Part shown: positions 34,511-44,774 of the stretch, in pieces | How the letters are laid out: every line of letters begins with the position of its first letter | Position numbering within the stretch: position 1 is the stretch's first letter | NCBI GenBank assembly: GCA_032209605.1 | Contig: JASFXZ010000001.1 | Coordinates: 29,144,619 to 29,208,618, forward strand | DNA: 64,000 bases | Origin: Mactromeris polynyma | Taxonomy: Eukaryota; Mollusca; Bivalvia; Venerida; Mactridae | Reading direction: 5' to 3' | Program-made: the position numbers and the translations under genes | Notes under the pieces: generated by a model | The model's database searches: none | What the model was told of the DNA's origin: nothing | What the model saw: only the letters and a program-made list of their open reading frames with translations

Positions 34511-36120
34511 AATGAAACCAGAATATTCATGCAATGAAGATTCTTAGACGTAATCTACACCATTTAGATATGAACTGCCGATAAACTAATTACACAAAGT
34601 AAGTTTCGTTAATAGGCCCATGTCCAATTAATTATTTGTAACTATGCACAATTAAATAAAGCAATTATGTATTATTTGAGCAAAACATGTATAATATCAA
34701 CACATCAATAAGCCTAAGAATACATATACATAATATATAATACCATCAATTTAAATGCAGAAAATTATAACGATAATCAACAACAACAACGGTAAACCAC
34801 TCAATACTATTACTAGTAAGTATGTCAGTCCGCTTACGCAATATTTGCGATTGAATCAGCATAATGTTGAGCTCAAGGTGACTCCCTTGGGATTCTGACT
34901 AGATTACACCTCATTGTTATGTAATCATACAGGTAGTAGCCTTGGATAATTAACGGGTGCACAAACTTCTGATTAAGTCACCATGGTAACCTTGTTTTCA
35001 CATTGCAATTTTCACATTACGACTATTGTCATAAGTAAACACATTTACTTGTCTCTGACTAAATTCACATCTATTGAAAAAAAAACACAATAAATTCACA
35101 TCTATTAAACGAAAATCCCGTCTATAAAACGACATCTTCTGGAACCCAGTTTTTGACTATCTAATACACAGTTACTCGTGACGTCAGTTCCGACTTGAAC
35201 TGATTTTCAGCTGTCATATATTATTCAACAATTGTTTCAAATTATTTCACTGCTGTTTGATATGATATCAACACTTGGATGTAACATATGAATAATATTG
35301 GAATATCTGCTGACAGCTTGCATTTCTCGTTCCTCCCCTGGTGACTCCGGCGTCTTTCTCGCATCGGGAACGGTATTCGCGTTCACAGATTCGTCTGTCG
35401 TCACCCTCAATTCCTGGTGAGCACTGTTCGTGTCCACACCTTTGGCCTTTCTAGCTAACCATGCTGGGCTTAATTTACCTAATTTTTCGTTGGATTTACA
35501 TCAATAACATAGTATTATACATAGGTCATTGCACTCGCTATTAGTACGGCGATCCAATTAATTTGACTACTGACTTTGGGCATTCGATTGATTCATTTTC
35601 AAGTACAGATAATAAATTATAATTAGACATGATTAAGTTGAAATATTTAGGACAGTAATTTGTTAAAGATATATTTTTTAAATGTTGTACGTCCCATAAT
35701 ATTGTCATGTCATGAAGTCACTGTAAGCGATGCAACTCAATTATAATCGAAACAGTGCAACAGGTGATTGTATAACAACAGTTGCCTTCCGCAGTTGTGC
35801 TACATAACAATTTATCGTTAATCTCCATGGATTTACAATCATGATACCCCCGAAATGTTTGAATTATGTATATTGCTGATAGAAGACGCGAACTTGGTTC
35901 AATCCGCATTTGCTAGTCAGTTTTATCTCTAGTAACAATGAAATTACGCACCTTTTAGACATTATTATTTTATTAAAAATAACTTGGTCGTGCATTACAA
36001 CCGCCCTAGCTAAGCCAGCAAGGTTGAGCAATATGAAGCCAAATATGATCATATTTTCGTTACCCTAATCAACACTTCAACACATTTTGAAGCCTTTGAA
36101 ATTATCAATGTACAATGTAA
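34511..36120 (-). other. 1.6-kb spacer between pol and the 3' LTR
   Basis: No long frame. A 62-codon minus-strand frame (35864-36052) begins with a hydrophobic, signal-peptide-like MIIFGFILLNLAGLA. A second open stretch covers 35237-35500 (minus, hydrophilic, PESPGEE-containing) without a good start. They could be remnants or spliced exons of a third gene, such as env, or chance. No envelope motif was recognised. Confidence 0.35.
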
Positions 36121-39100
36121 TCATAAAAGCTCAGAAATAGCTTTGAACAAGTTTCTCATATTTGATTGTTGTTGTTTACGCCGTTGTTTACATATGCCCT
36201 TAAGAACAGTTTGATTGTTCGACTGAATTATGTTTTTAACTGCATTCATTTGCATCCCATTTGTTTCAGACATCTCTGAGATGTCACCATTTGAATGAGT
36301 GTCAGATACGTCACTGAGCATTAAATTATTGGTATCATGGTCTGAATTATCTTCAGTTTTGGCCCCTAGTACATTATCAGAATTATTTGGTGACATTATT
36401 ATATCCCTGTCGCCTTCTAAAGATTCAGTCGTTGATCGCTCGTCAGTTTGCGCAGAGTCCGAAAATTCATTAGTGTCTAAGTTGTTCTCCCTTTGTTTTA
36501 ATCTCTTTGCCAACTCCATTAATGGAATATCATCCTCATTTTCTGAATTTTCGCGCTCTTTTCTAAATAATTTTTCTATCCGTTGTTTCCCCCCATTAAT
36601 ATTATTGTCAGTATCAGTCTCTGAATTTTCGGGGGGTACAACAAAAGTAGCTTTTCTACGCGGTCGGCCGTTGCAGTCTTTCGGAATATCCCATTCATCA
36701 ATATTAGCATGTCTTATTTGTTCCGCATGAACTTTTCTAGTGGAGTTATCTAACTGATTTCGTATAAGGTAAGTAAGGGGAGATTTCTTTTCTATAATTC
36801 TATAATACGGTTTCCATTTTCTGTCTAATTTGCCCTTCTTTTGAAAATTCATAAAGTATACTGGATCATTTATTTCAAAATGTATTTCTTGAGCTTTTAA
36901 ATTTGCATATCTTGCTTGTCTCTTTTTCGCTTTCTTAAGATTTTTATAAGCAGTCAAAAATGCCCTATGTTGTTCTTGTAATGCGATTTTGTGAAGTTCA
37001 GTACCTTCATATTTCCGCCTTGGTTTGAGTAAATTATCTATTGGTAAAACAACCTCACGGTTATACAGTAAGTAAAATGGCGAAAATTTTGTAGACTCAT
37101 TAACATTAAACCTAATGGCAGCCAGACTCTGATTCAAATATAAGTCCCATGTTTCAAGTTGCCCGTCTTTTATTTTCTTAGCGATAATATCATTTAGGGT
37201 TTTATGAAATCTTTCAATTCTTGAATTTCCCTGGGGGTGAAAAGGTGTGCATTTCACATGTCTTATATTCATTTCTGCTAGAGTTTCTTGTACTGATTTT
37301 GCGCAATTTTCTTGCCCGTTATCAGATACTAATTGCAACGGTGTTCCATAACGAGGATATATTTCTTCAATAAGTAAATGTGCTATATTTTCCGCACTTT
37401 TATCGGGCACTGCCCATGCCTCAGGAAAACCACTATAGATATCTATGAATCCTACGATATATTTATTTCCAGACTTAGTTGTGGGAAATGGCCCACTAAG
37501 ATCTACTGCGATAGAAGCAAATGCATATGGAGGCACACTCGTTTCTTGTATTGGTGCTTTAATTTTCTTTAACACTCGTGTCTGACAATCTACACATCTA
37601 TTCACATAAGTACTGATGTCCTTAAACATTGCAGGCCAATAATATTTCTGTTTCGTTGTGTAAAATGTTTTGTCAGTGCCCATATGGCCGTTGTCATCAT
37701 GAAATTGTTTAAGAATACTATCTTTAAGATGGTCAGGTACAAATAGTCGAAGACATGGGTCTTCGTCTGCATTTGATAAATAGTAAAGGATATTATTTAA
37801 TTCAATATGTTTGTTTTGGATGGATTTTGACGGCTTCCCGTGTTTAAGTATCATTTTGAGCTCAATTATGTTTGCATCCTGATTTTGTTCTTTTGCCATA
37901 TCAAATTCACATTTTGGTTCCAGAAACTGGTCATTAACAGGTGGTTTGTAATTCACATATTTTGCGGTCTCTATCCTATTTGAATTTAGAGCATTGATTT
38001 TGTAAGTTTTATCACTGATATCTAATTCTACTTGTCCATGTCCTACATCATCACTGCACACAGTAGGTGAGCGGGAAAGTAGATCTGCGCAAACATTTTT
38101 AGGCCCTTCTATATATTCAATTTTACAATTATAACCCGTGATACCTAACGCCCACATTTGAATTTTCTTATTCTGCATCGGAGATTCAAGCAAGTATTTC
38201 AAAGGCATGTGGTCTGTTTTAATAACAAATTCCGCATTATGTAAGTAATGGTCTAATTTCTGTAATGCATAATGAATAGCAAATGCCTCTTTTTCAACTG
38301 TTGAATATTTACATTGTGCGCTATTAAGTTTGTGAGAAAGATAATAAATTGGTTTTTCATTGGCAGACTTGTCTTCGAGGCTCTCATTTTCGTCACATTC
38401 CTGTGTCAAGCACGCCCCGATACATGTGTCGCTGGCGTCCGTATATAAAATGTAGGGCTTATTAGTGTTAGGATAAACAAGTAAGGGTACTATGGTTAAA
38501 TGATTCTTCAGTGTCTGAAACCCAGACTCACAAACATCTGTCCAACTAAACCTGGCATATTTTCTAGTAAGATTAATTAATGGCTCTGCAACCTCTGAGA
38601 ACCGTGGTATAAAGCGTCTATAAAACGAACACATTCCTATAAAACTTCTAACTTCTCTGACTGTTTTTGGAGTAGGCAGTTTTCTAATTGCATTTACTTT
38701 CATTGGGTCCGGTTTGATTCCATCTTTAGATATAATAAAGCCTAAGTAATTTGTCTCATGTTGCAAAAATTGACATTTCTTTAGTTTAAGTTTTAGACCA
38801 TGTTGCCTCAATCGTTTGAAAACTTCAGCTATGTGTACTTTATGTTCTTCTAATGTTTTACTAAATAGCAACAAATCATCTAAGTACGCGACTGCAAAAG
38901 ATTCTATTCCCTGCAGTACAATCGTCATGAGTTCTTGAAACACTGCGGGAGCTGTGGACAATCCAAATGGCATTACTTCAAATTCAAACAGTCCTTTATG
39001 ACAACAAAATGCAGTTTTCTTTTTATCCTCATCGTCCATCAGTATTTGCCAGTAACCGCTTTTTAAATCAAGTGATGTAAAATATTTTGATTCCCCTAAT

Positions 39101-40236
39101 AAAGCCAATATATCATCTATAATAGGAAGCGGGAATGAATTAACCTTAGTTATTTTATTCAATTTTCTAAAATCCACACAAAACCGCTTGGTTCCGTCCT
39201 TCTTGTCTACAATGACAACCGGAAAGGCCCAAGGTGACCTAGACCTAGATATGATTTTTGCCTCTAGCATCTCTTCAACTGCCTCATCTATAATTTTTCT
39301 ATTGTTCAACGGAGTGCGATATGGTTTAAGTTTTATAGGCGGTTGATTGTTTGTATCAAGCTTCATTTTTACAGTATCAGTGTGACCCAGTTCTGAGTCT
39401 TTATTTGCAAATAAATCAGCATTTTCTCTTATGACTGACAATATAAGATCTCGGTGTTCTTGTGGAAGAATAACGTTATCAACATCAATTTTGCTACTAA
39501 TTTTGTTACTATTATTTGCATTTTTAGAGATGTCTTTAATAGAGCTAATTTTTTCATCCTGTTTTATTTGTTCTAATTTGGCAACAACGCAACCCCGTTT
39601 TAACCTAATACACTTATTAGTGTTATTTACAATCATGACTGGGAATTTACGTTTTTCATTTAACTCCATTACAGAATTTGATACTGTTAAGCCTGGTTGT
39701 GTACCCATAAAGCCTTTGTCAACGCCTTTCACGCAATATGTTTGTTTGATAGGTATATCCGGTTTATGTTTAACCTTCCCATAACAAAGCTTAGCAGTTT
39801 GTGGTTGAAGTTTAGTGTCAAATCTTAATCTGATAAGTGATGATATGTGTATATCTTCTTCTAACGGGACATATGTTTTTCCTACTCTTAAGCAACCTAA
39901 GTCGTAGTACAATCTAACACCATTTTGTAGAAGCCAATCGGCACCTAATATCATATTCCTATTCATATTTTTGACAATGTAGAAAGTGTGATTCAACTCG
40001 GTACTCCCGATTCTGAAAGTAATGTCAATACATCCGTCGACGTTCAACGATTCCCCATTTACTGATTGTAATAAAACCTTCTTTTTCTGTAATTTAGGTT
40101 TATCTTTTAATAAATCATATACCCGCCGATGCATTAAAGACACTTCAGCCCCTGAATCAACTAACGTTCTAAATTTTTCTTTTCCTATTTTAATAACACA
40201 AGAATTTGGATTTCCAGCTAACGATACATTGTACAT
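36121..40236 (-). CDS. pol: Gypsy-type pol polyprotein (protease, RT, RNase H, integrase)
   Basis: 1371 codons from the first ATG; the frame is open from about 40308 and overlaps the end of gag, so it is probably entered by a -1 frameshift rather than from this ATG. Domains: aspartic protease LVDSGAEV (D27); reverse transcriptase with YLDD (451-454); RNase H with TDAS (D600); integrase zinc finger H846, H851, C881, C884; catalytic D912, D972, E1008, giving the D-35-E spacing. A GPY/F-like segment (KWKPYYRIIEK) follows, then an acidic, hydrophilic tail of over 150 residues of unknown role. All catalytic residues are present with no stop or frameshift. The product would copy and integrate the element. 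Confidence 0.95.
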   Translation of the reverse strand: MYNVSLAGNPNSCVIKIGKEKFRTLVDSGAEVSLMHRRVYDLLKDKPKLQKKKVLLQSVNGESLNVDGCIDITFRIGSTELNHTFYIVKNMNRNMILGADWLLQNGVRLYYDLGCLRVGKTYVPLEEDIHISSLIRLRFDTKLQPQTAKLCYGKVKHKPDIPIKQTYCVKGVDKGFMGTQPGLTVSNSVMELNEKRKFPVMIVNNTNKCIRLKRGCVVAKLEQIKQDEKISSIKDISKNANNSNKISSKIDVDNVILPQEHRDLILSVIRENADLFANKDSELGHTDTVKMKLDTNNQPPIKLKPYRTPLNNRKIIDEAVEEMLEAKIISRSRSPWAFPVVIVDKKDGTKRFCVDFRKLNKITKVNSFPLPIIDDILALLGESKYFTSLDLKSGYWQILMDDEDKKKTAFCCHKGLFEFEVMPFGLSTAPAVFQELMTIVLQGIESFAVAYLDDLLLFSKTLEEHKVHIAEVFKRLRQHGLKLKLKKCQFLQHETNYLGFIISKDGIKPDPMKVNAIRKLPTPKTVREVRSFIGMCSFYRRFIPRFSEVAEPLINLTRKYARFSWTDVCESGFQTLKNHLTIVPLLVYPNTNKPYILYTDASDTCIGACLTQECDENESLEDKSANEKPIYYLSHKLNSAQCKYSTVEKEAFAIHYALQKLDHYLHNAEFVIKTDHMPLKYLLESPMQNKKIQMWALGITGYNCKIEYIEGPKNVCADLLSRSPTVCSDDVGHGQVELDISDKTYKINALNSNRIETAKYVNYKPPVNDQFLEPKCEFDMAKEQNQDANIIELKMILKHGKPSKSIQNKHIELNNILYYLSNADEDPCLRLFVPDHLKDSILKQFHDDNGHMGTDKTFYTTKQKYYWPAMFKDISTYVNRCVDCQTRVLKKIKAPIQETSVPPYAFASIAVDLSGPFPTTKSGNKYIVGFIDIYSGFPEAWAVPDKSAENIAHLLIEEIYPRYGTPLQLVSDNGQENCAKSVQETLAEMNIRHVKCTPFHPQGNSRIERFHKTLNDIIAKKIKDGQLETWDLYLNQSLAAIRFNVNESTKFSPFYLLYNREVVLPIDNLLKPRRKYEGTELHKIALQEQHRAFLTAYKNLKKAKKRQARYANLKAQEIHFEINDPVYFMNFQKKGKLDRKWKPYYRIIEKKSPLTYLIRNQLDNSTRKVHAEQIRHANIDEWDIPKDCNGRPRRKATFVVPPENSETDTDNNINGGKQRIEKLFRKERENSENEDDIPLMELAKRLKQRENNLDTNEFSDSAQTDERSTTESLEGDRDIIMSPNNSDNVLGAKTEDNSDHDTNNLMLSDVSDTHSNGDISEMSETNGMQMNAVKNIIQSNNQTVLKGICKQRRKQQQSNMRNLFKAISELL

Positions 40237-40283
40237 TGGTAATTTATTCCTCCTAACATTGGCTTCGGCATGAAAGGAGAGTT

Positions 40284-41177
40284 TTAGTTTCCCTGAAACG
40301 TACCCTGGTTAAATTTCTTACAATGCATTCTTATGTGCCCCTTTTGCCCACAATTCCAACACTCTATATGATCATAATTTCTTTTGACCCACTCCCTTTC
40401 TACAGCATTTATTTGCTTATGTTTGTTCATGCAATTTTGTTCTGAATGACCCGGCTTCTTACAATAATTGCATCTTCTTGTCGGTCGATAATGATCGACT
40501 TCCATGGGTTCAAACCCCGAATTTAAGTTATCATTTCCCCTCCTAGTCCGCAGATTAAACCTAGCTCTTACATTTTGCTCTGCCATTGCGTTAGTTACTG
40601 CAGCTTGTAACGTTGCAGGATTTGCCCGCATTATTCTCATTCTTAAATAATCATGCGCTAACCCATCTATGAAAAACCCAACTAATTGTCGTTCTACACT
40701 TTGTACATCGCCTTGCGGTCCAGCAAATGCTTCTTCAGCTAAACCAAGCAGTCTTTCCGCAAATAATTGTACATTTTCATTAGGTTTCTGTCTAACATTT
40801 CTTAAAATCATAAATGCATGTTGCGCGTCAGTTATTTCTGCAAACCTAGATGCTAATTCTCCCTTAAACCCGTCCCAATTTGCCATTGGATGATCATTTA
40901 GATATCTTTGAATAAAATCGCTTACAGGACCCTGACTTGATTGATAAGCCACTAATTTCTTTTTGTCATCTGGGAGACCAGTAAGAACTGCATACTTTTC
41001 AATTGATTTTACCCATGTCTTAAATTTCTTTGGATCGCCATCAAATGATGGAACAATTTGTGCAATACCCTGAGTGCCAACTGCAGCCGAAACGTTTGCT
41101 AATTGTGTAGCCAAATTATTAAAAACCTCGCCCATATCATGGTTAGCCATTTTTGCCAAAGGAATAGATATAAACAA
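40284..41177 (-). CDS. gag: Gypsy-type gag protein
   Basis: 297 residues on the minus strand. The central part resembles retrotransposon capsid (PKKFKTWVKSIEKYA, FAERLLGLAEEAF). Two CCHC zinc knuckles near the C-terminus are at about 236-249 (CNYCKKPGHSEQNC) and 273-286 (CWNCGQKGHIRMHC); they bind RNA in related proteins. Translation could start at M1 or at M10 (MANHDMGE). The stop codon follows directly after the slippery site at 40287-40293. The frame is intact. Confidence 0.95.
   Translation of the reverse strand: MFISIPLAKMANHDMGEVFNNLATQLANVSAAVGTQGIAQIVPSFDGDPKKFKTWVKSIEKYAVLTGLPDDKKKLVAYQSSQGPVSDFIQRYLNDHPMANWDGFKGELASRFAEITDAQHAFMILRNVRQKPNENVQLFAERLLGLAEEAFAGPQGDVQSVERQLVGFFIDGLAHDYLRMRIMRANPATLQAAVTNAMAEQNVRARFNLRTRRGNDNLNSGFEPMEVDHYRPTRRCNYCKKPGHSEQNCMNKHKQINAVEREWVKRNYDHIECWNCGQKGHIRMHCKKFNQGTFQGN
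40287..40293 (-). promoter_or_regulatory. Programmed -1 frameshift site GGGAAAC
   Basis: On the minus strand the last gag codons read CAG GGA AAC TAA. G GGA AAC is a canonical X-XXY-YYZ slippery heptamer, and a -1 slip enters the pol frame (GGG AAA CTA), which is open from just upstream. A downstream pseudoknot was not checked. Confidence 0.8.
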
Positions 41178-41329
41178 TAACTCACCGATACTGTGTTTCC
41201 CGTTTCGTCAATCAATGATGGTCCGCCCCTGGTATTTCTCGTCTAGCGCCTCTGTCCAAGTATGTTTCTGTTAGTACCTCTGTTGTGATTTCCGCGACAA
41301 TTTAAGTTCGTTCAAATTGTTCCTATCCT

Positions 41330-41356
41330 GGTCACTTGCGCACCAGAAATCATCCA
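41330..41356 (-). other. Primer-binding region
   Basis: Directly inside the 5' LTR the minus strand reads TGGATGATTTC, then TGGTGCGCAAGTG. Either TGG could start pairing with a tRNA CCA end. The tRNA was not identified. Confidence 0.45.
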
Positions 41357-42232
41357 TGTAACACCACACGCCTCATGCGGGTTTCATAGATAACGAAGAC
41401 GGCTCGTTGGTTCCACACAAATTTATTTCATAAGTCTAAACTATCAACCCAAATGTTTAAAACATATCAAAGTATAAATACGCCAGCTCTTTAAAATGCC
41501 AAAGTCCCATGTTCAATTCGTAACAACTTATTAGCTCTAAAATACTGTCAACTTAAAACACCCCATCTTACAACCCAAGTTCAACATAGCCCTCTCGCTC
41601 CCCCAACCTAATCTTAACTTCAAAACTCTAAAACTCTCATAGCTGTCAAACTCCAACTCCAATTCCAAAAACTAAACTCTCTAAGTTTTTCGCTGGGTAT
41701 TTATACCTTCTCTAGAAATGCATGACAATAACATGTTTATAATTACTATTCCATATGTACAATCAACTTCATAACAAGTCAATCAAAATACCTATCAGTT
41801 ATATTATGACGTCAACATGAAAACAAAACCGTAATTAACATCCATTGTCTCTGAGTCCTAATGGATATTCCATATTGACTGACCACTATAAAATTATCAT
41901 CAACATAATTAAGACAAATGCCAATTGATTAGTCAAAGTATTATTATGCAGGTGTTAAGTAATTAATGCCTATTAGCCTTGTTTCCTCCAACAATAACAA
42001 GTGTGTATTAGATCAGCAAGATTATAAATTAACATCAATTAGATAATTACAAATGTACGTCATACAAATTTACGTCAATGTGTAGCAGAGATGTAATAGA
42101 AAATAATTAGCTTTGTGTATATTAGATCAGCAAGATTATTAATTAACATCTATAGATCTAATCAAGATTATTAATTACCATCAATAGAAAAACTAGCGAT
42201 GAAATTGCTACCTGCAATATCATTGTGTTACA
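41357..42232 (-). repeat. 5' LTR of the Gypsy-type element, with promoter
   Basis: 876 bp. On the minus strand TATAAATA at 41698-41705 is a good TATA box, and AATAAA at 41422-41427 is a likely poly(A) signal, outlining U3-R-U5. Confidence 0.9.
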
Positions 42233-42837
42233 CCGATGTGAAATTTCTTTTACACATTCACCCTGACCACGGAAAAAAAGGTGTTTAGTATACATGTTTA
42301 GTTGTTCATTGACAAACGAATATGGCAAGAAAATTAGTTTTGTTTTGTTCATGTACATCATGAAGTTAGTGATATAGCCAGTACGAGGGAGAGCTTATTG
42401 TAGTTTTACATAGTGACGTGGATTTGGTCAATACAACACCAGTCAAGAAACAGACGGATACGGTCAGATTACAGTAAAACACTACGCTTCTTCTCGAATC
42501 ATTGGACAAACAGTAGTATTTTAGGTCAAACTCTCATTAGTCGTACAAGAAACATATATGATCTGGCACTGGGTACATCGCTTCTTTAGACATGTATAAT
42601 TTCAGACAAATAAGCTGGCTCTCTCAAGACTCCATATATATTCAACATTAAAAGCCGTACATGCCGTAAATACCATACTTTTTCCGTACCGGTCAGCACC
42701 AAAATTGAACTTCTAGCATTGAATGTGTCCATGCTGACTAGACTTTGGAGTACTTGTTTGAGTCGTTTGATAGAAGTGATGAAGATGAAGAATTCACGCA
42801 TATATTACTGGCTTATTAGCTTATCAAACAAAACATG

Positions 42838-43425
42838 TTAGTTCGTTATTATTGGGTTTAACGCCAGTCTTAACTCTCTTTTTTTTCAGTAATTAATACA
42901 AGGTGGTCAGTCACCCTACCCAGTTGTCTTGAAATTAATTATCAACCAGTACTAACATGCCCTTCCCTAAAGCAGCTGACAACTTCTCCATATGAATCAG
43001 AGATGGATGACAAATGACCGTACCCAATTGTCACGTGAGGACATAGCCTGTCCCGACCGGGAATCGAACCTGGACCTCCAGGACGAAAGCCCGGCGCACT
43101 ACTAACTGGGTTCGTGACCGTACCCAATTGTCACGGGAGAATATAGCCTGTCCCGACCGGGAATCGAACTTGGACTTCCATGATGATAGCCCGGCGCACT
43201 ACTAACTGGGTTCGTGACCGTACCCAATTGTCACGGGAGGATATAGGCTGTCCCGACCGGGAATCGAACCTTGACTACCAGGATGAAAACCCGGCGCATT
43301 ACTAACTGAGTTCGTGAGCGTACCCAATTGTCACGGTAGAATATAGCCAGTCCCGACCGGGAATCGAACCTGGACCTCCAGGATAATAGCCCGGCACACT
43401 ACTAACTTGGCTCACCGGGCATGTC
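42838..43425 (-). repeat. SINE with four tandem tRNA-like heads
   Basis: Core at about 42838-43030, then heads with B boxes near 43063, 43163, 43263 and 43363 (100-bp period). Confidence 0.8.
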
Positions 43426-44643
43426 TGTATCCTATATGTAGTCCTATAAACAAGCAACATTCTTATTTCTTTTTCTATTCATATATCAATATTGTACATA
43501 AATGACAAAAATGAAAACAAGGGGACCATTGTTATTGGCCAACGATCTTGCAGTTGGTCCATTTCTTAAGAGCATTATGAAGAGGTTACTTATTCAAGCC
43601 ACTTTGTACACTTAAAAATAATATTTGGCAATTATAATCCGGAAGTGACATCAATTAATGGTCCATGTACTTAGACAATAAGGTCAAACAAAAAGATGTT
43701 CATACATCATCTTACATTTAAGGGTAAATCAGTTTCCATGGACCTCCCTGGTTGATTGGCTATCCTCGCGGATTTCAAATCACTCACGGCTTCGGGTACG
43801 AAACCATCCCAGGATGAAGGATATACGAGTATAATTGAAGACCCCATCCAGCTGGCTTACGGAGGGTCGAGGGTTCTACCCAGGCCTACGTATCACCGTA
43901 ATAGCTAGAAAAGGTACTGCATGATAGCTACTGTTTTTTGTAACTTAAACGCCATTACAAAAACATTTTTAAACTGACCGTCTCATTTTTCATGAAACAA
44001 TAAATCTCTTTAAAAAAAGAAAAAAGATAAACGGCGTAGATAGGATGATGTCTTCCGATATGTTAAATGAAATAATATTTTTGCAACATGTTGAAAAATA
44101 AATCCTTACAAAAATTATCTCGGATCTATGTATACTATAATCATGGACCTGTTCGCACATCTTACGAAAATCCCGTTTGGTGCCTCTTGTGTGAACGAAA
44201 ACCCCTGTTGGTGCCTCTTGGGTGAAAATATGATTGGTCAGATTTTAAAAAGCCCGCTTCGAGGACAAAAATGGTTGGACAAAATTGTAGGTCAAAATCA
44301 ATGTTATACAGCTACGCCGAAAAACGTACAGTTCTGAATATGTACAACACGAAAGAGACACCCTTGCTGTGTATTTTACAAACCACACAATCCTGGTCAG
44401 TGGTCGAAGCCATCCCTGAAAGAGTACTTGTTTATGATACCCTTAGGACACTTTGTGGACTGGATAGATGGCTTGTTTATTTTGATCTAGAATTGGATAT
44501 TTAGATTAAAATGCATGGTGGAGACATATGCTCTAATCGGGAGCACTTTCAATGAGCACACAGCAAACAAATAATTTTTAAGGAAGGCCCAAATGTTCAT
44601 TAAATGTGTTATAATTTATAAACCACTCATCGGTCTGGTCTTT
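43426..44643. other. Upstream region of gene C, no gene seen
   Basis: Close match to 22851-24093. Within about 44150-44230 a short phrase (GTTTGGTGCCTCTTG) is duplicated. Confidence 0.45.
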
Positions 44644-44689
44644 GCTTGGAGGAACGCTACGTCACTATGCTTGCGCAAATGTATTAAAG
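44644..44689 (+). promoter_or_regulatory. Promoter of gene C, two elements damaged
   Basis: The CCAAT-type box is GCTTGG (44644-44649) instead of GATTGG. The NRF-1-like palindrome is TGCGCAAATG (44672-44681). TATTAAAG (44682-44689) is kept. Confidence 0.45.
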
Positions 44690-44774
44690 AACGGACGTTT
44701 GTACATTTGAATGATCATTTGTTCATTATTAACGACTTACCTTACGGTCAAACTTGGAACTAAAACATTACAAA

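Larger units (their letters stand above)
33625..42232 (-). mobile_element. Ty3/Gypsy-type LTR retrotransposon, complete and young
   Basis: 8608 bp, minus strand. LTRs of 876 bp at both ends, terminal TGTAACAC...GTGTTACA, flanked by a 4-bp target duplication CCGA (33621-33624 and 42233-42236). The empty site exists in the other units (for example CTCGCACCGATGTGAAAT near 3605). Order protease, reverse transcriptase, RNase H, integrase is that of Ty3/Gypsy. gag and pol are both open. Only one LTR difference was noticed (T at 34294, A at 42026), so the insertion is recent and happened after the units duplicated. Confidence 0.95.

Noticed and set aside
36299..36730. Plus-strand open frame inside the LTR element
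   Set aside because: Antisense shadow of pol; no domain.
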